From assembly GCF_003664995.1 (NCBI RefSeq), contig NZ_JFHL01000018.1, positions 1 to 64,000 on the forward strand: 64,000 nt of DNA, given 5' to 3'. Of this stretch, positions 52,223 to 62,098 are shown one piece after another. This stretch comes from Mesotoga sp. BH458_6_3_2_1 (GTDB lineage Bacteria; Thermotogota; Thermotogae; Petrotogales; Kosmotogaceae). Position 1 is the first letter of the stretch; every line of letters begins with the position of its first letter. The notes under the pieces are model-generated. The model searched no databases, was not told the DNA's origin, and was given only the letters and a program-made list of their open reading frames with translations. A program made the position numbers and the translations under genes.

Positions 52223-53989
52223 TTGACTATTATGGGAGGTAAGCTGCAAGTATATCTGACATCAGTTTTGATAATAGTTGTTTCGGCAGTAGTATTTTCA
52301 ATGCACTCTTTTCAGCCAGTCAGGCTGCTGGCAGTACTGAGCGAAATGGTCATTATTGGGGTTTCGCTCGTTGCGGCTTACCTTCTCGGGAACAGGGAGC
52401 TTCATAGGGGAATACCTCTTGGACTGATTCTGCTGTCACTTTCGACATACTTCGATCTACTTGAAGCGCTTACCGGAATGAATTACTACGAGTTCATTTC
52501 CGTGGCTCTCTTAGTCGTGGGTTTTCCAATTCTTCTGGCAAGTTCAATTTATCATATTAGGGAGCGAAAGAGAAGAATCTCCGAATTCAGCGCAGTATTG
52601 AGTAACTCGTTGGACGGTATTCTTCTGCTGGATCTATCTGAAAATATTCTTTATCCGAACAAAACCGCTTGTGATCTACTGGGATTCAACGAAGGCCAAC
52701 TGAAGATGAAGAAGATTTCGGACTTTCTTTCTGAAGAAGGCGCGAAAAAATTCAGAGAAGCAAGATCTGCTCTATTCGCGGGCCAGAATCTATCAGCATT
52801 TGAAGTCGAGCTGATTACGTCCGGCGAATCACCGATCGTTGCCGAGATTAGTCTGGTGATTGGAAGGAATGCAAATGAAGATCCTGATTCGATAATACTG
52901 ACCTTCAAAGACGTAACGCATATTAGAAGAATCGAATCGGCTCTTGTTGAGCAGAACAGATTCCAGAAAGTTCTCAACGAGTTAATTACGGAAGTGCTAG
53001 AAAGTGATTTCGATGAGGAGTCCTACAAGTACTTCCTAATGAAGTGCGTTCGTTCTTTTCCCAGAGCCGATGCAGCAGCCTTCTTGCTTAGAGAAGATGA
53101 CAACCGCTTCCACTTCGTAGCCACCTACAACTATGATTTTGAAGAACTTAAGCCGATCTCTTTTGCTCCAGAGGAGCTCATTCAGAAGAGCAGCGATGAG
53201 GTGGTGATCATAAAGGATTACAGCGTCGACTATAAAATGGACAGTGAGCGATTGAAGAGGATCATCAAGGGAGGAAGGTTATTGGAGATCAAGAGCACAC
53301 TCTCTATTCCAATAAAGATAGATGGCGAGGTCAAGATGTACTTCAATCTCGACAGCCTTAGTTCTGCAAATGCCTTCGATGATGAGGAAATTATGAATAC
53401 CGCTATGGGATTTGGGAAGGCAATATCGGTTCTTCTCTGGAGAATTAACACGGTAAACGAGCTTAGAAGACAAAGGGAGTTAATGGAAAGACTGTCGATG
53501 GAAGATCATCTGACAGGTCTTCCGAATCGCAGGGCCTTCTTCGATTCCGCAATGAGGCAAATTGAGCTCTCAAAACGGAACGGGGAAGAAATGGCTATCC
53601 TGTATCTCGATCTCAATGATTTTAAAGGAGTCAATGACACTCTAGGCCATGACTTTGGAGACGCGCTTCTCAAGAGCATTGCAAAACGTCTAACTACGAT
53701 CTGTCGCAGAAGCGATTTGACTGCAAGAATGGGTGGCGATGAATTCGTTTTCATTTTGCCTTCTACTGGAAGAGAAGGGGCAATAGAGGCAGAAGCAAAG
53801 GTGCACGAAGCCTTCGGTGAACCCTTCTCTGTCAAAGGAAGACGCGTGAAATTGACTGCCAGTGTAGGTTTAGCAGTTTATCCAGAAAACGGTAAATCAA
53901 TAAGAGAATTGCTGATTGTTGCCGATGAAAAGATGTACGAGAATAAAGAGATTCTTTCGAAGAAACTGAAGAAGGCAACGATAGTTTGA
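52223..53989 (+). CDS. Membrane diguanylate cyclase with PAS, GAF and GGDEF domains
   Basis: A 588-residue sensor. The first 110 residues hold about four membrane helices. A PAS domain lies around 125-235 (LDGILLLDLSENILYPN), a GAF-like domain around 245-415 (SFPRADAAAFLLRED), and the GGDEF domain at about 425-580, with MEDHLTGLPNRRAFF, LDLNDFKGVND and the intact MGGDEFVF loop. RRSD five residues before GGDEF is the RxxD inhibitory site for c-di-GMP. It should make c-di-GMP in response to a signal. The start TTG at 52223 follows AGGTGATCCT. It has no EAL partner in the window. Confidence 0.88.
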   Translation: MTIMGGKLQVYLTSVLIIVVSAVVFSMHSFQPVRLLAVLSEMVIIGVSLVAAYLLGNRELHRGIPLGLILLSLSTYFDLLEALTGMNYYEFISVALLVVGFPILLASSIYHIRERKRRISEFSAVLSNSLDGILLLDLSENILYPNKTACDLLGFNEGQLKMKKISDFLSEEGAKKFREARSALFAGQNLSAFEVELITSGESPIVAEISLVIGRNANEDPDSIILTFKDVTHIRRIESALVEQNRFQKVLNELITEVLESDFDEESYKYFLMKCVRSFPRADAAAFLLREDDNRFHFVATYNYDFEELKPISFAPEELIQKSSDEVVIIKDYSVDYKMDSERLKRIIKGGRLLEIKSTLSIPIKIDGEVKMYFNLDSLSSANAFDDEEIMNTAMGFGKAISVLLWRINTVNELRRQRELMERLSMEDHLTGLPNRRAFFDSAMRQIELSKRNGEEMAILYLDLNDFKGVNDTLGHDFGDALLKSIAKRLTTICRRSDLTARMGGDEFVFILPSTGREGAIEAEAKVHEAFGEPFSVKGRRVKLTASVGLAVYPENGKSIRELLIVADEKMYENKEILSKKLKKATIV

Positions 53990-54225
53990 AGTACCGTGAG
54001 TCAGATGCTCAGCAGTGAAACGCAGCTCTTAATCGCTTTCACTGTAGATCTTCAGTTAGTGATAGTTAACTTTCATAACAAGAGTGGAATTAGCTGCTAC
54101 TTATTGCCTGATTCATGCTACGATTGTTTGTCAGAGCTAACACATGGCAAAGTTCTTCTTAACTCGAAGCCCTCATGTTCACTGGATCATGCGAAATGTC
54201 TTTCTTTCATCGCGAGGAGGTATTT

Positions 54226-57200
54226 ATGAAGACCAAACTGTTTGTTCTTATACTCTTATTTGCAGCACTGATAATTATGCTTACGGGGTGTCCAACCCCT
54301 ACCAAATTCACATTGACAGTCAGAACTACGCCTGAAAGTGGATTGAGCATTAGTATAGCCGGCGTAAGTTATGATTCGCCTAAAACGGTTACTCTCAATG
54401 GAGGTACTTCAACGGATATTGGTGTCACCGCTCTTCAAGAGAAAGATAGATCTGGCCAGGTAACAGGACCGGATACTCGTTTCACTTTCATTCAGTGGAA
54501 CGACACAATCACAAACAACCCTAGAACGATAACTCTCACCACCAATATGACATACACGGCAGATATGAAGCTCGAATACAAAGTGACCACATCGACCAGT
54601 CCTGCAGGGGGAGCCGTTGCTGGGGCCGGTTGGTACACTGCTGGAGCAGTTAAGAGTTTCACCGCGCCTGTAAGAGCCGGTTATACCTTCAGTCACTGGC
54701 TTGTAAACGGTACAGATTCGGGTTCCTCGATCACTCTTGGCGTTACAATTAACGAGCCCAAGAATATTGTCGCCGTTTACACTGCTAATCAGGTTCCCTG
54801 CAATTTAACTGTTACCACTGCTCCCGATCTTGCGCTGGATATTAGAATTGATGGAACATTGTTCACGTCTCCTAAAGGAATGATAGTGAACAGTGGTGCC
54901 ACAAAGCAGATCTCTGTTGTAACTCCTCAGCAAAAGGATATATCTCCATGGCTGACAGGAATAGATTCGAGATACGAGTTCAGTAATTGGAATGATGCCA
55001 ATACTCTGAATCCCAGAAATGTGACAGTCAACTCTGACATCACATACACTGCAAACATGGATACTGAGTATCGCATCACTGTTGATTCCTCACCATCAGA
55101 AGTCTCTGGAGTTGCGGATTTTTGGACAGAAGAGGGCACTGAATGGCTGTTCGACTTCAGCGGTGATACTGGTCCTTACAACTTCAGCCATTGGTATGTG
55201 AATGGTCAAGATGTTGGAAGTGCACGTCCACTAGAGTTATATGTGGACAAACCATATCATGTTACTGCAGTCTTTGCACAGCAGCAGGCACAATACACTC
55301 TTACGGTGACTACATCTCCGGAAAGCGGATTGAACATCAGTATAGGTGGTACTAACTACAATTCACCGAAAACAGTGACTCTAAACAGCGGAACTACAAG
55401 TGATATTGGAGTCACCTCTCCTCAAGAAAAGGAGAAGTCGGCTCAGGTAGCAGGAACGGACGCTCGTTTCACTTTTATTCACTGGAGCGACACGGTCACC
55501 AGCAACCCGAGAACTATAACCCTCAATTCCGATATGACTTACACAGCAGAGATGAAGGTAGAGTACAAGGTGACCACATCTACAAATCCTGCAGGAGGAA
55601 CCGTTGAAGGAGCCGGCTGGTACATGGCAGGTACAGTGAAGAATTTCACTGCGCCGGTGAGAACGGGGTACACATTCTCTCACTGGGTAATCAACGGAAC
55701 AAACCTGGGCGATGATAATCCCATATCGGTGAATATCAACTCGCCGAAAAACATTGTTGCAAACTATACAGCAGAATCTACAACGAAGAACATCTACGGT
55801 ACCGTTACCCCTTATACCGGTAACATAAAGACCTCGAGTCTTGATGAAACAGAGATACTCTCCAATACAGAAATAAGGACCACGTATGACAAACCGGAAT
55901 TCATCGAGAATGAATATCTGATGAAGGTAGAATCATTCGAGGAAACAGAGAGATCATTCTCCACCGCCTCTCTTCCCGAGATCCAGATAATTGGCAGGAT
56001 AGAAGACTACTACGGTGAACTCAAGTACTTACATGTTAAAACAACCGCCAGTGAAAAAGAGTTGAAAGGATTGCCTGGAGTCGTCCGGGTGTCTAGAAAC
56101 AGCACTTTCTACGCGCTTGAAACGACCCCTAACGACACCTTCTACCCGATTCAATGGAACTATCCCCTGATGAATATGCCTCAGGCCTGGGATTACACTG
56201 TCGGTTCAAGAAGCGTAGTTGTTGCGGTGATCGATTCGGGATTCAGCACCAATCATCCAGATCTCGCGGGGATTTTTGAGTCCGGTTATAACTTCATAGA
56301 CAACAACACGAATGTCTCGGAACCAAACACTTCCGAAGACAGCCACGGTACTCACGTCGTTGGAACAATCGCTGCACTCACAAACAACGGTATCGGAGTA
56401 TCGGGAGTTACATGGGGAGGATTCGGAATTACCTTGATTCCAATCAGGGGAATCAAAGACGCAGCGGCACTTATGAACAGCATTATCTACGCAGTCGATC
56501 ATGGAGCGAAGATTATAAACATGAGCCTCGGAGGAGCTTCGGACAGCCCTGCAGTATATGATGCGGTGGGATACGCAGAAAGAAATGGAGTAGTGATAGT
56601 TGCTGCGGCGGGAAACAACGGAAATGGAGATATACTTTATCCTGCGCGCTATTCAGAGACTATAGCGGTCGGGGCTGTTTGGGAAGATGAAGGCACGATA
56701 ACAAGGTCGAGTTACTCCTGTTTTGGTCCTGAACTCGATGTAGTTGCGCCCGGAGGGTACATGCAATCGGGTACTGACCCAAATGGAATCTACAGCACCG
56801 GCTGGACTCCTGCAGAAAACACATATATGTACATGCAGGGGACCTCGATGGCCACTCCGCATGTTACAGGCCTTGTGGCTCTTCTCATGGGATCCGGCTT
56901 AACTGATCCAGACGATATTAGAAGCGTGTTGCGCAACACCGCGGTCGATCTGGGAACACCGGGCAGAGACGACTACTACGGATGGGGGCTTGTAGATGCA
57001 GAAGCAGCACTTGACGCCATAACCTCGCCGCAGGAGTTCAAAGTCTACTTGAGAAATCCCTCTACAAGCTCCAACATTGCTAGCACCAGCCTCTCTGATT
57101 CAGGATCGTATCACTTCAGCAATGTGAGCCTTTCTCAAGTGAAGGTATATGCCTGGAGAGACATGGATGAGAGCGGAACGATCAATACCGGAGATCTCCT

Positions 57201-57315
57201 CGGATACTACAACTATTCCGGAGGCGTTCCTAATCTTGCCAACGCACAGACAATAACCCTCTCCGGCGGCGACAACTGGATTGACTTCCAGTTCGCCCCG
57301 ATAATTGGAGATTGA
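54226..57315 (+). CDS. Large subtilisin-like serine protease (S8) lipoprotein
   Basis: A 1029-residue protein. The start is ATG 54226 after GAGGAGGTATTT; the signal ends in LTGC, a lipobox, so it is anchored on the outside. Residues about 25-530 hold three repeated beta modules resembling divergent InlB B-repeats, each with TLTVTT at the start and TFSHW or similar later. A propeptide-like part follows. The S8 domain has Asp670 (AVIDSGFSTNHPDL), His707 (DSHGTHVVGT) and Ser874 (GTSMATPHVTG). A beta tail closes the protein. It should digest external proteins for the peptidases of this window. Confidence 0.92.
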   Translation: MKTKLFVLILLFAALIIMLTGCPTPTKFTLTVRTTPESGLSISIAGVSYDSPKTVTLNGGTSTDIGVTALQEKDRSGQVTGPDTRFTFIQWNDTITNNPRTITLTTNMTYTADMKLEYKVTTSTSPAGGAVAGAGWYTAGAVKSFTAPVRAGYTFSHWLVNGTDSGSSITLGVTINEPKNIVAVYTANQVPCNLTVTTAPDLALDIRIDGTLFTSPKGMIVNSGATKQISVVTPQQKDISPWLTGIDSRYEFSNWNDANTLNPRNVTVNSDITYTANMDTEYRITVDSSPSEVSGVADFWTEEGTEWLFDFSGDTGPYNFSHWYVNGQDVGSARPLELYVDKPYHVTAVFAQQQAQYTLTVTTSPESGLNISIGGTNYNSPKTVTLNSGTTSDIGVTSPQEKEKSAQVAGTDARFTFIHWSDTVTSNPRTITLNSDMTYTAEMKVEYKVTTSTNPAGGTVEGAGWYMAGTVKNFTAPVRTGYTFSHWVINGTNLGDDNPISVNINSPKNIVANYTAESTTKNIYGTVTPYTGNIKTSSLDETEILSNTEIRTTYDKPEFIENEYLMKVESFEETERSFSTASLPEIQIIGRIEDYYGELKYLHVKTTASEKELKGLPGVVRVSRNSTFYALETTPNDTFYPIQWNYPLMNMPQAWDYTVGSRSVVVAVIDSGFSTNHPDLAGIFESGYNFIDNNTNVSEPNTSEDSHGTHVVGTIAALTNNGIGVSGVTWGGFGITLIPIRGIKDAAALMNSIIYAVDHGAKIINMSLGGASDSPAVYDAVGYAERNGVVIVAAAGNNGNGDILYPARYSETIAVGAVWEDEGTITRSSYSCFGPELDVVAPGGYMQSGTDPNGIYSTGWTPAENTYMYMQGTSMATPHVTGLVALLMGSGLTDPDDIRSVLRNTAVDLGTPGRDDYYGWGLVDAEAALDAITSPQEFKVYLRNPSTSSNIASTSLSDSGSYHFSNVSLSQVKVYAWRDMDESGTINTGDLLGYYNYSGGVPNLANAQTITLSGGDNWIDFQFAPIIGD
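54301..55780 (+). repeat. Three in-frame repeat modules in the S8 protease
   Basis: Modules begin near 54304, 54804 and 55291, each about 490 bases. Modules one and three are strongly alike (SPKTVTL, FTAPVR.GYTFSHW, NSPKNIVA) while the middle one has diverged. The pattern suggests an old triplication with a later exchange or constraint between the outer two. Confidence 0.7.
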
Positions 57316-57395
57316 TCCGGTAAGAATGATGAGTCTTTCAGGCATCTGATTCAGGAGCCTCACAACTAAAATTACTGAATGTGCGAAAGGAATTG

Positions 57396-57424
57396 AAAAG
57401 GAACGCAACCTCTGCGTTCCTTTT
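57396..57424 (+). terminator. Terminator after the S8 protease gene
   Basis: Twelve-base stem AAAAGGAACGCA (57396-57407) with TGCGTTCCTTTT (57413-57424), loop of five, then further pyrimidine-rich sequence. Confidence 0.85.
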
Positions 57425-57816
57425 CCTCTTTGTTGCAATCTTTCTATCTGTCTTTCGTGACAGACTCGGTTTTTTACGTTACGTTAACCCATAACCTATT
57501 GATTCTGAGCTTAAAAAGCCGATAACACAAGTTGAGGAGGCTATGAATTCATTTGACAAAAGAAGGGAGACTCAGTAGCTATGGACGATGTCGTTCACCC
57601 TTCATAGAAGAAGAATATCGACATAGCACTTTTTCATCCTCTCGGTTCAATTCTTCGTCTCAGCAGTAATCAAATGACACTTTGTAAGCAATGGCGCTAA
57701 TACGTACAAAAGACCAATGAGCATTAAGAACTAAAGCCCGATTAAGAGGAACGCAGTTGTCTTAGGTACCCTTTAGCGACATGGTTTTAATCGGGCTTCC
57801 TATAAGAGAACAAGGC
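57425..57816. other. Gene-free stretch with a long inverted repeat
   Basis: No coding frame looks real. A perfect 12-base inverted repeat AAGCCCGATTAA (57734-57745) and its mate (57787-57798) encloses 41 bases with a GGTACC core and GTC/GAC arms. It may end the VWA gene on the minus strand, though the T-run after it is short. A ten-codon frame with a GAGGAGG site at 57535-57543 is probably chance. Confidence 0.5.
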
Positions 57817-59925
57817 CTACTTCAGAATTTTGTCCAGCTCTTCAACGCTCTCTATTCCTTCTTCTGAAATTTCGAAAAGGATTCCGTCGAAGATGAATTT
57901 GACTTTCTCTCCGAGAGCAAAAACCTTTTCAACCCATTCGCTTCTGTCAGCTAATTCAAAATATGCTTTGCTGTAAGCAACAAGGCTTATCGGTTCAAGT
58001 GTATTGACCTTTTCGTCGTCCTGAATCCATGTCTCCTCTTCAAGAGCAAATCCTACGCTGTCAACAAACTTGTAGTCAGAGGCTTCACCTTCGACAAACT
58101 GATCTTGTTCCATCTCGGCAACAGACTTTGCAGCCATTACGGCATCTGCAGCGGGGGCTCCGCTAAAACCGCCCCTATCTCCCACAGTAGAGGTCTGTAC
58201 TCGCTCAGGTGCAATCAGGTAGGAGGTAAACTCGTTGATTATGTTGAATTTCTTCGAAAGAGAAATAATCTCCTGTTTCACTTCTTCTTTTGCTGCTTCC
58301 GAGAGAGAGGAATCATACCTGTAGATATTTGCAAGATGGGCGATTCTCTTCTGTGCCCATATCTTTGCGATGAATGGGTTGACAGGATTCTTTGAAACTC
58401 TGAATAGATACTCGTATCTGTATCTCTCCGCGCCTCTTGTGCCTTCGACGATTACTTTTAGATCGCCCTCTTCAAAGTAAATGCCGGAGAGTCTTAGAGC
58501 CTGTCCTGAGAAGAGAGAGTGCGGCCCAGTCGGAAGAACCTTTACAACCTCCGATCCTTCAATGGCTATACTCACATTTTCCAGAGCCGGCGTCTCGATC
58601 GTTCTATATAGATCGGTAACTTTTCCCTCTATGTTTTCGCCTTCGACGATATAACTCACTCTTCCGGCATTTTCCTGGACCAGTCTGTCCAGCAGTTCGG
58701 CCACGACGCCTGTTCCTACTCCGAAAGAAAACAGGTGGACATTTCTGGCTCTAGCTTCGGGAGTTGCATCGTTGATTATCTTCCCTGTATCTATAATTCC
58801 TTCGGTGGGAGCACCATCTGTGAGAAAGAGGATCACTTTGAATCTTCCCTGGTCGTCTTTGCTGAACATGTCTATGCTCGTTTGAAGAGCATCATAGATA
58901 TTTGTCATTCCATCTGCCTGAATGCGCCTCACATTCTCTATCCAAACAGCCCTTTCCGATGCATCAAGCAGGCCTCCCGTGAGATTGTGGACATGGCCAT
59001 CGAAAGTCACAATCGCAAATCGGTCACCGGAGCGAAGCATCTGAAGGACCTGCTCCAGAGCTCTTTTTGCCTGCTCTATCTTCTCTCCGTACATCGAGCC
59101 AGAAATGTCGAGAACGAAGACAACATCCTTGGGAATGATTGTTTCTTCTTGCAGTCTGGGAATAATTGTGAGAAGGAAGTATCCTTCATTCATGGCGTTA
59201 TCCCAATGGGTGGCAAGGGATGAAGGGATCTCGTCTTCCGATGATGTTAGAACTAGGGCCACGTCCGAACCTGGCATGAAATCCTTTGCGTCAAAGATGT
59301 AATCTCTGCCCGATGGGCTTATGATCTCTTTGAATGGGTGAGTCGGTGAATAGACCTCTGCAATCTCAAATGGAACCGAAACTCTGATGCTGACGGTTCC
59401 TATCGGTGCAGAGAGAAAGCTATCAATCTTTAAGGGATAGACCATCGAATAGGAATTTGAAGAAATCTCAAGTGGTTGACTGTATTGGATCAGGAACTGG
59501 CGTTTCTCTCCCGGTTCAAAGGGATATATGCTCATTCGGATCAGTTGAGTTCCAACGTATTCGAGCAATGCCGGGTCCTTCATTTTTGCGACAATTTCCT
59601 GATAGATTTCTCGTGCCTGATCGGCTGGCAGCACTTCTCCCTTGAGAACCTGATCTCCAATCTTCATAGTAAAGTCGCTAATCACGGCCGAAGAGGGTAT
59701 TGGAAAGAGATAAACCGCTTCAAGCAATCTCTTAGATGTGTTCTCAAACTCCTCCTCGATAACCACAGTTGCAATTCCATTTTCGACTTTTATATGAACA
59801 TTGTGAGTGTTCATAACAAATCCGCCTAGATCCCTTTCAACTGGATATGGCGGAACCACAACTCCGTTTGAAAAGACAGTTGCACTAGCCAAAACGAAAA
59901 GAACCATTGCCCCAAAACCCTTCAT
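57817..59925 (-). CDS. Exported VIT/VWA domain protein
   Basis: A 702-residue protein with signal peptide ending near VFSNG. Residues about 30-160 form a VIT domain (NTHNVHIKVENGIATVVIEE). The von Willebrand A domain begins with DVVFVLDISGSMYGEK; DISGS is the DxSxS metal site, and VILFLTDGAPTEG another ligand. It resembles the inter-alpha-trypsin inhibitor heavy chain architecture found in many bacteria. It probably binds proteins or metals at the surface. No cleavage or sortase signal at the end. Single gene on the minus strand. Confidence 0.88.
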   Translation of the reverse strand: MKGFGAMVLFVLASATVFSNGVVVPPYPVERDLGGFVMNTHNVHIKVENGIATVVIEEEFENTSKRLLEAVYLFPIPSSAVISDFTMKIGDQVLKGEVLPADQAREIYQEIVAKMKDPALLEYVGTQLIRMSIYPFEPGEKRQFLIQYSQPLEISSNSYSMVYPLKIDSFLSAPIGTVSIRVSVPFEIAEVYSPTHPFKEIISPSGRDYIFDAKDFMPGSDVALVLTSSEDEIPSSLATHWDNAMNEGYFLLTIIPRLQEETIIPKDVVFVLDISGSMYGEKIEQAKRALEQVLQMLRSGDRFAIVTFDGHVHNLTGGLLDASERAVWIENVRRIQADGMTNIYDALQTSIDMFSKDDQGRFKVILFLTDGAPTEGIIDTGKIINDATPEARARNVHLFSFGVGTGVVAELLDRLVQENAGRVSYIVEGENIEGKVTDLYRTIETPALENVSIAIEGSEVVKVLPTGPHSLFSGQALRLSGIYFEEGDLKVIVEGTRGAERYRYEYLFRVSKNPVNPFIAKIWAQKRIAHLANIYRYDSSLSEAAKEEVKQEIISLSKKFNIINEFTSYLIAPERVQTSTVGDRGGFSGAPAADAVMAAKSVAEMEQDQFVEGEASDYKFVDSVGFALEEETWIQDDEKVNTLEPISLVAYSKAYFELADRSEWVEKVFALGEKVKFIFDGILFEISEEGIESVEELDKILK

Positions 59926-60078
59926 TCTATCGCCCCCTCTTTTTCCTCAATGGTTATGACATGAGAGAGGGCTACAAAGTTTGGTACATCAATGCGATTC
60001 AATATCTGAGAATCCATCAATAGCTTATTATTGGCTCAAAATAGATTTGAAAGTGCTTTTTATCTTCGCCAATAAAAA

Positions 60079-60101
60079 CCCGGAGATCGAAGATCTCCGG
60101 G
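60079..60101 (-). terminator. Terminator of the sugar ABC transport operon
   Basis: Stem CCCGGAGATC/GATCTCCGGG (60079-60088 with 60092-60101), then five T residues on the minus strand. It lies 24 bases after the stop of the binding-protein gene. Confidence 0.85.
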
Positions 60102-60124
60102 AATCTCTTACTGATCCAAAAAAC

Positions 60125-61087
60125 CTAGAATATTGAATCAGGTTCGTAGTAAAGTTCAGCGTTATCAGCTGTAATCAGTTCGGCAGCGAGGATTATTCTT
60201 GAAGGAATCTGCTGTTGATAGAAGCCTTCGAGAGGCTGGCCCCTCATTGCGAATACAGCCATCGAAATACCGGTAGCGATCATAGACGGTGGATATGTAA
60301 CGTCTGCCTTTACGAGAGGGTCATTGTCGATGATCTTCTTTATCATTTCCTTTGATCCTGCGCCACCAAGGAAGAGCTTAATATCATTTCTTCCAGATTC
60401 CCTGTAGGCTTGAAGAACTCCAACAAGAACGTCATCATCCTGCGCCCAAACAGCGTCGATCTTAGGATACTTTTGAAGGTAGTTTTCCATAATTTCAAGT
60501 CCACGCGCGGTATCCCAGTAAGCCGGCTGAGAATCCAGGATCTTAATATCAGGATACTTTGCTATTACTTCATTAAACGCATCTACTCTTTCGCTGTTGA
60601 TTACGCATGGAATACCTTCAAGAACAACTATATCGCCCTTGTAATTTAAAGCCTGTGCTAACCATTCACCAGATACTCTTCCAAGACCGGGATTGTCACC
60701 GGCAACATAAACGTTTTCGACAGGCTTGGTGAGGCCTCTGTCAACGGAGACAATAAATACCCCGCTGTTGTAAGCTTTCTCAACTACCGGTGTGAGTGGC
60801 TCGGAATCATGAGCAAGAATTACAAGAGCATCGATGCCCTTTACCATGAGGTCTTCAACATCTCCAACCTGTTTCGCGGGAGAATCAGCAGTGACTAGGA
60901 AGAACTCAACATCGGGATCCTTCTCGTTCCAGTCTTTTATTGCTCTCTGTGCCCACCATACTATTCCACCTGTCCAGCCGTGATCTGCACTTGGGATGGC
61001 GACACCAATCTTAATCTTCTCGGCGGCCACTGCAAAAGCCGAGAGTACAAACACAACAAGAATCATGAGAACTAATGCCTTTTTCAC
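60125..61087 (-). CDS. Sugar ABC transporter substrate-binding protein, RbsB-like
   Basis: A 320-residue periplasmic-binding protein of the ribose/xylose class. Signal peptide ends near FAVAA. Then KIGVAIPSADHGWTGG, ILAHDSEPLTPVVEKA, GVFIVSVDRGL and VWAQDDDVLVGVL are typical of the family. The start is GTG 61087 after AGGAGGTGTTTTTT. Which sugar is not clear. It is the third gene of the ATPase-permease-binding protein run and ends in a strong terminator. Confidence 0.9.
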   Translation of the reverse strand: MKKALVLMILVVFVLSAFAVAAEKIKIGVAIPSADHGWTGGIVWWAQRAIKDWNEKDPDVEFFLVTADSPAKQVGDVEDLMVKGIDALVILAHDSEPLTPVVEKAYNSGVFIVSVDRGLTKPVENVYVAGDNPGLGRVSGEWLAQALNYKGDIVVLEGIPCVINSERVDAFNEVIAKYPDIKILDSQPAYWDTARGLEIMENYLQKYPKIDAVWAQDDDVLVGVLQAYRESGRNDIKLFLGGAGSKEMIKKIIDNDPLVKADVTYPPSMIATGISMAVFAMRGQPLEGFYQQQIPSRIILAAELITADNAELYYEPDSIF

Positions 61088-61123
61088 AAAAAACACCTCC
61101 TATTTCCTTTGGCCCCAACGGGG

Positions 61124-62098
61124 TTATTGAGCTCTCTTTCTCTGTATCAAAACCGCACCAATTATGACTACTCCCTTGACTGTTCCTTGCAGATAAGGTG
61201 AGACTCCCAGCATATTCAGCATGTTGTTGATTATTCCTAGAGTGATCGCTCCGATTACTGTTCCCAAGATCGAGCCTGACCCACCCGTCATTGGTGTCCC
61301 ACCGATTATGACTGCAGCGATAGCATCCAGTTCATAGTTTAGACCACCATTTGTAGAACTCATAGAATTCAGCCTTGCGGATAGAAAAACGGCCGAGAAT
61401 CCAACGGTAATTCCGACGGCAACGTACGAGATAAATCTCGTTAGATTGACTTTTATCGCTGAGTATTTTGCAACTTTTGGATTGGAGCCAACGGCACAGA
61501 GGTATCTTCCATAGCGAGTCTTATTGAGTATAATTGCGAACACGACTGCGAGACTTATGAATACAACGACTGGATTAGGTATTCCCAGCACTCTTCCCAT
61601 TCCTAGATCGGGAAAGAGTCTGCTTTCCGATCTGAAGACACCTGCGCTTCCGATATACAACGCCATTGATCGGAATATGGCCATAGTGCCCAGGGTGGCA
61701 ATGAAAGGGGCAATCTTTCCGAGAGTAACCATCAATCCATTAAGTGCACCCAGGCCTGCGCCAAAGAGCAAACCGACGAGAAGCGCCAAGAGTATTGCCC
61801 ATGCTTCCCCCCCTGCACCAAATACCCCAACAAGCCAATTAAGTGCAAGAATCACGACTCCACCTACCAGAGCAACCATCGACCCAACTGAAAGATCTAT
61901 TCCTCCGGAGATGATAACGAACGTCATTCCAAGCGCTATGATTCCTGTATAAGAAACCTGCCTCAAAATATTTAGAAGATTCTGAGTCTGAAGAAAATAC
62001 GGGCTGGCGAAAGCGGATATCACGAATAGAATCGCAAGAGCTATTAACGGACCAAACTTCTCGTATTCGAATCGTCTACCAACATTTTCTCTTGCCAT
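61124..62098 (-). CDS. Sugar ABC transporter permease, RbsC-like
   Basis: A 324-residue membrane protein with about nine to ten helices. GMTFVIISGGIDLSVGSMVAL is the signature of RbsC/XylH permeases, as is GGTPMTGGSGSILGTVIGA. It forms the channel with the RbsA-like ATPase. It starts directly after the ATPase stop (62098/62099) and is followed by the binding protein after 36 bases. Probably one operon. Confidence 0.93.
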   Translation of the reverse strand: MARENVGRRFEYEKFGPLIALAILFVISAFASPYFLQTQNLLNILRQVSYTGIIALGMTFVIISGGIDLSVGSMVALVGGVVILALNWLVGVFGAGGEAWAILLALLVGLLFGAGLGALNGLMVTLGKIAPFIATLGTMAIFRSMALYIGSAGVFRSESRLFPDLGMGRVLGIPNPVVVFISLAVVFAIILNKTRYGRYLCAVGSNPKVAKYSAIKVNLTRFISYVAVGITVGFSAVFLSARLNSMSSTNGGLNYELDAIAAVIIGGTPMTGGSGSILGTVIGAITLGIINNMLNMLGVSPYLQGTVKGVVIIGAVLIQRKRAQ

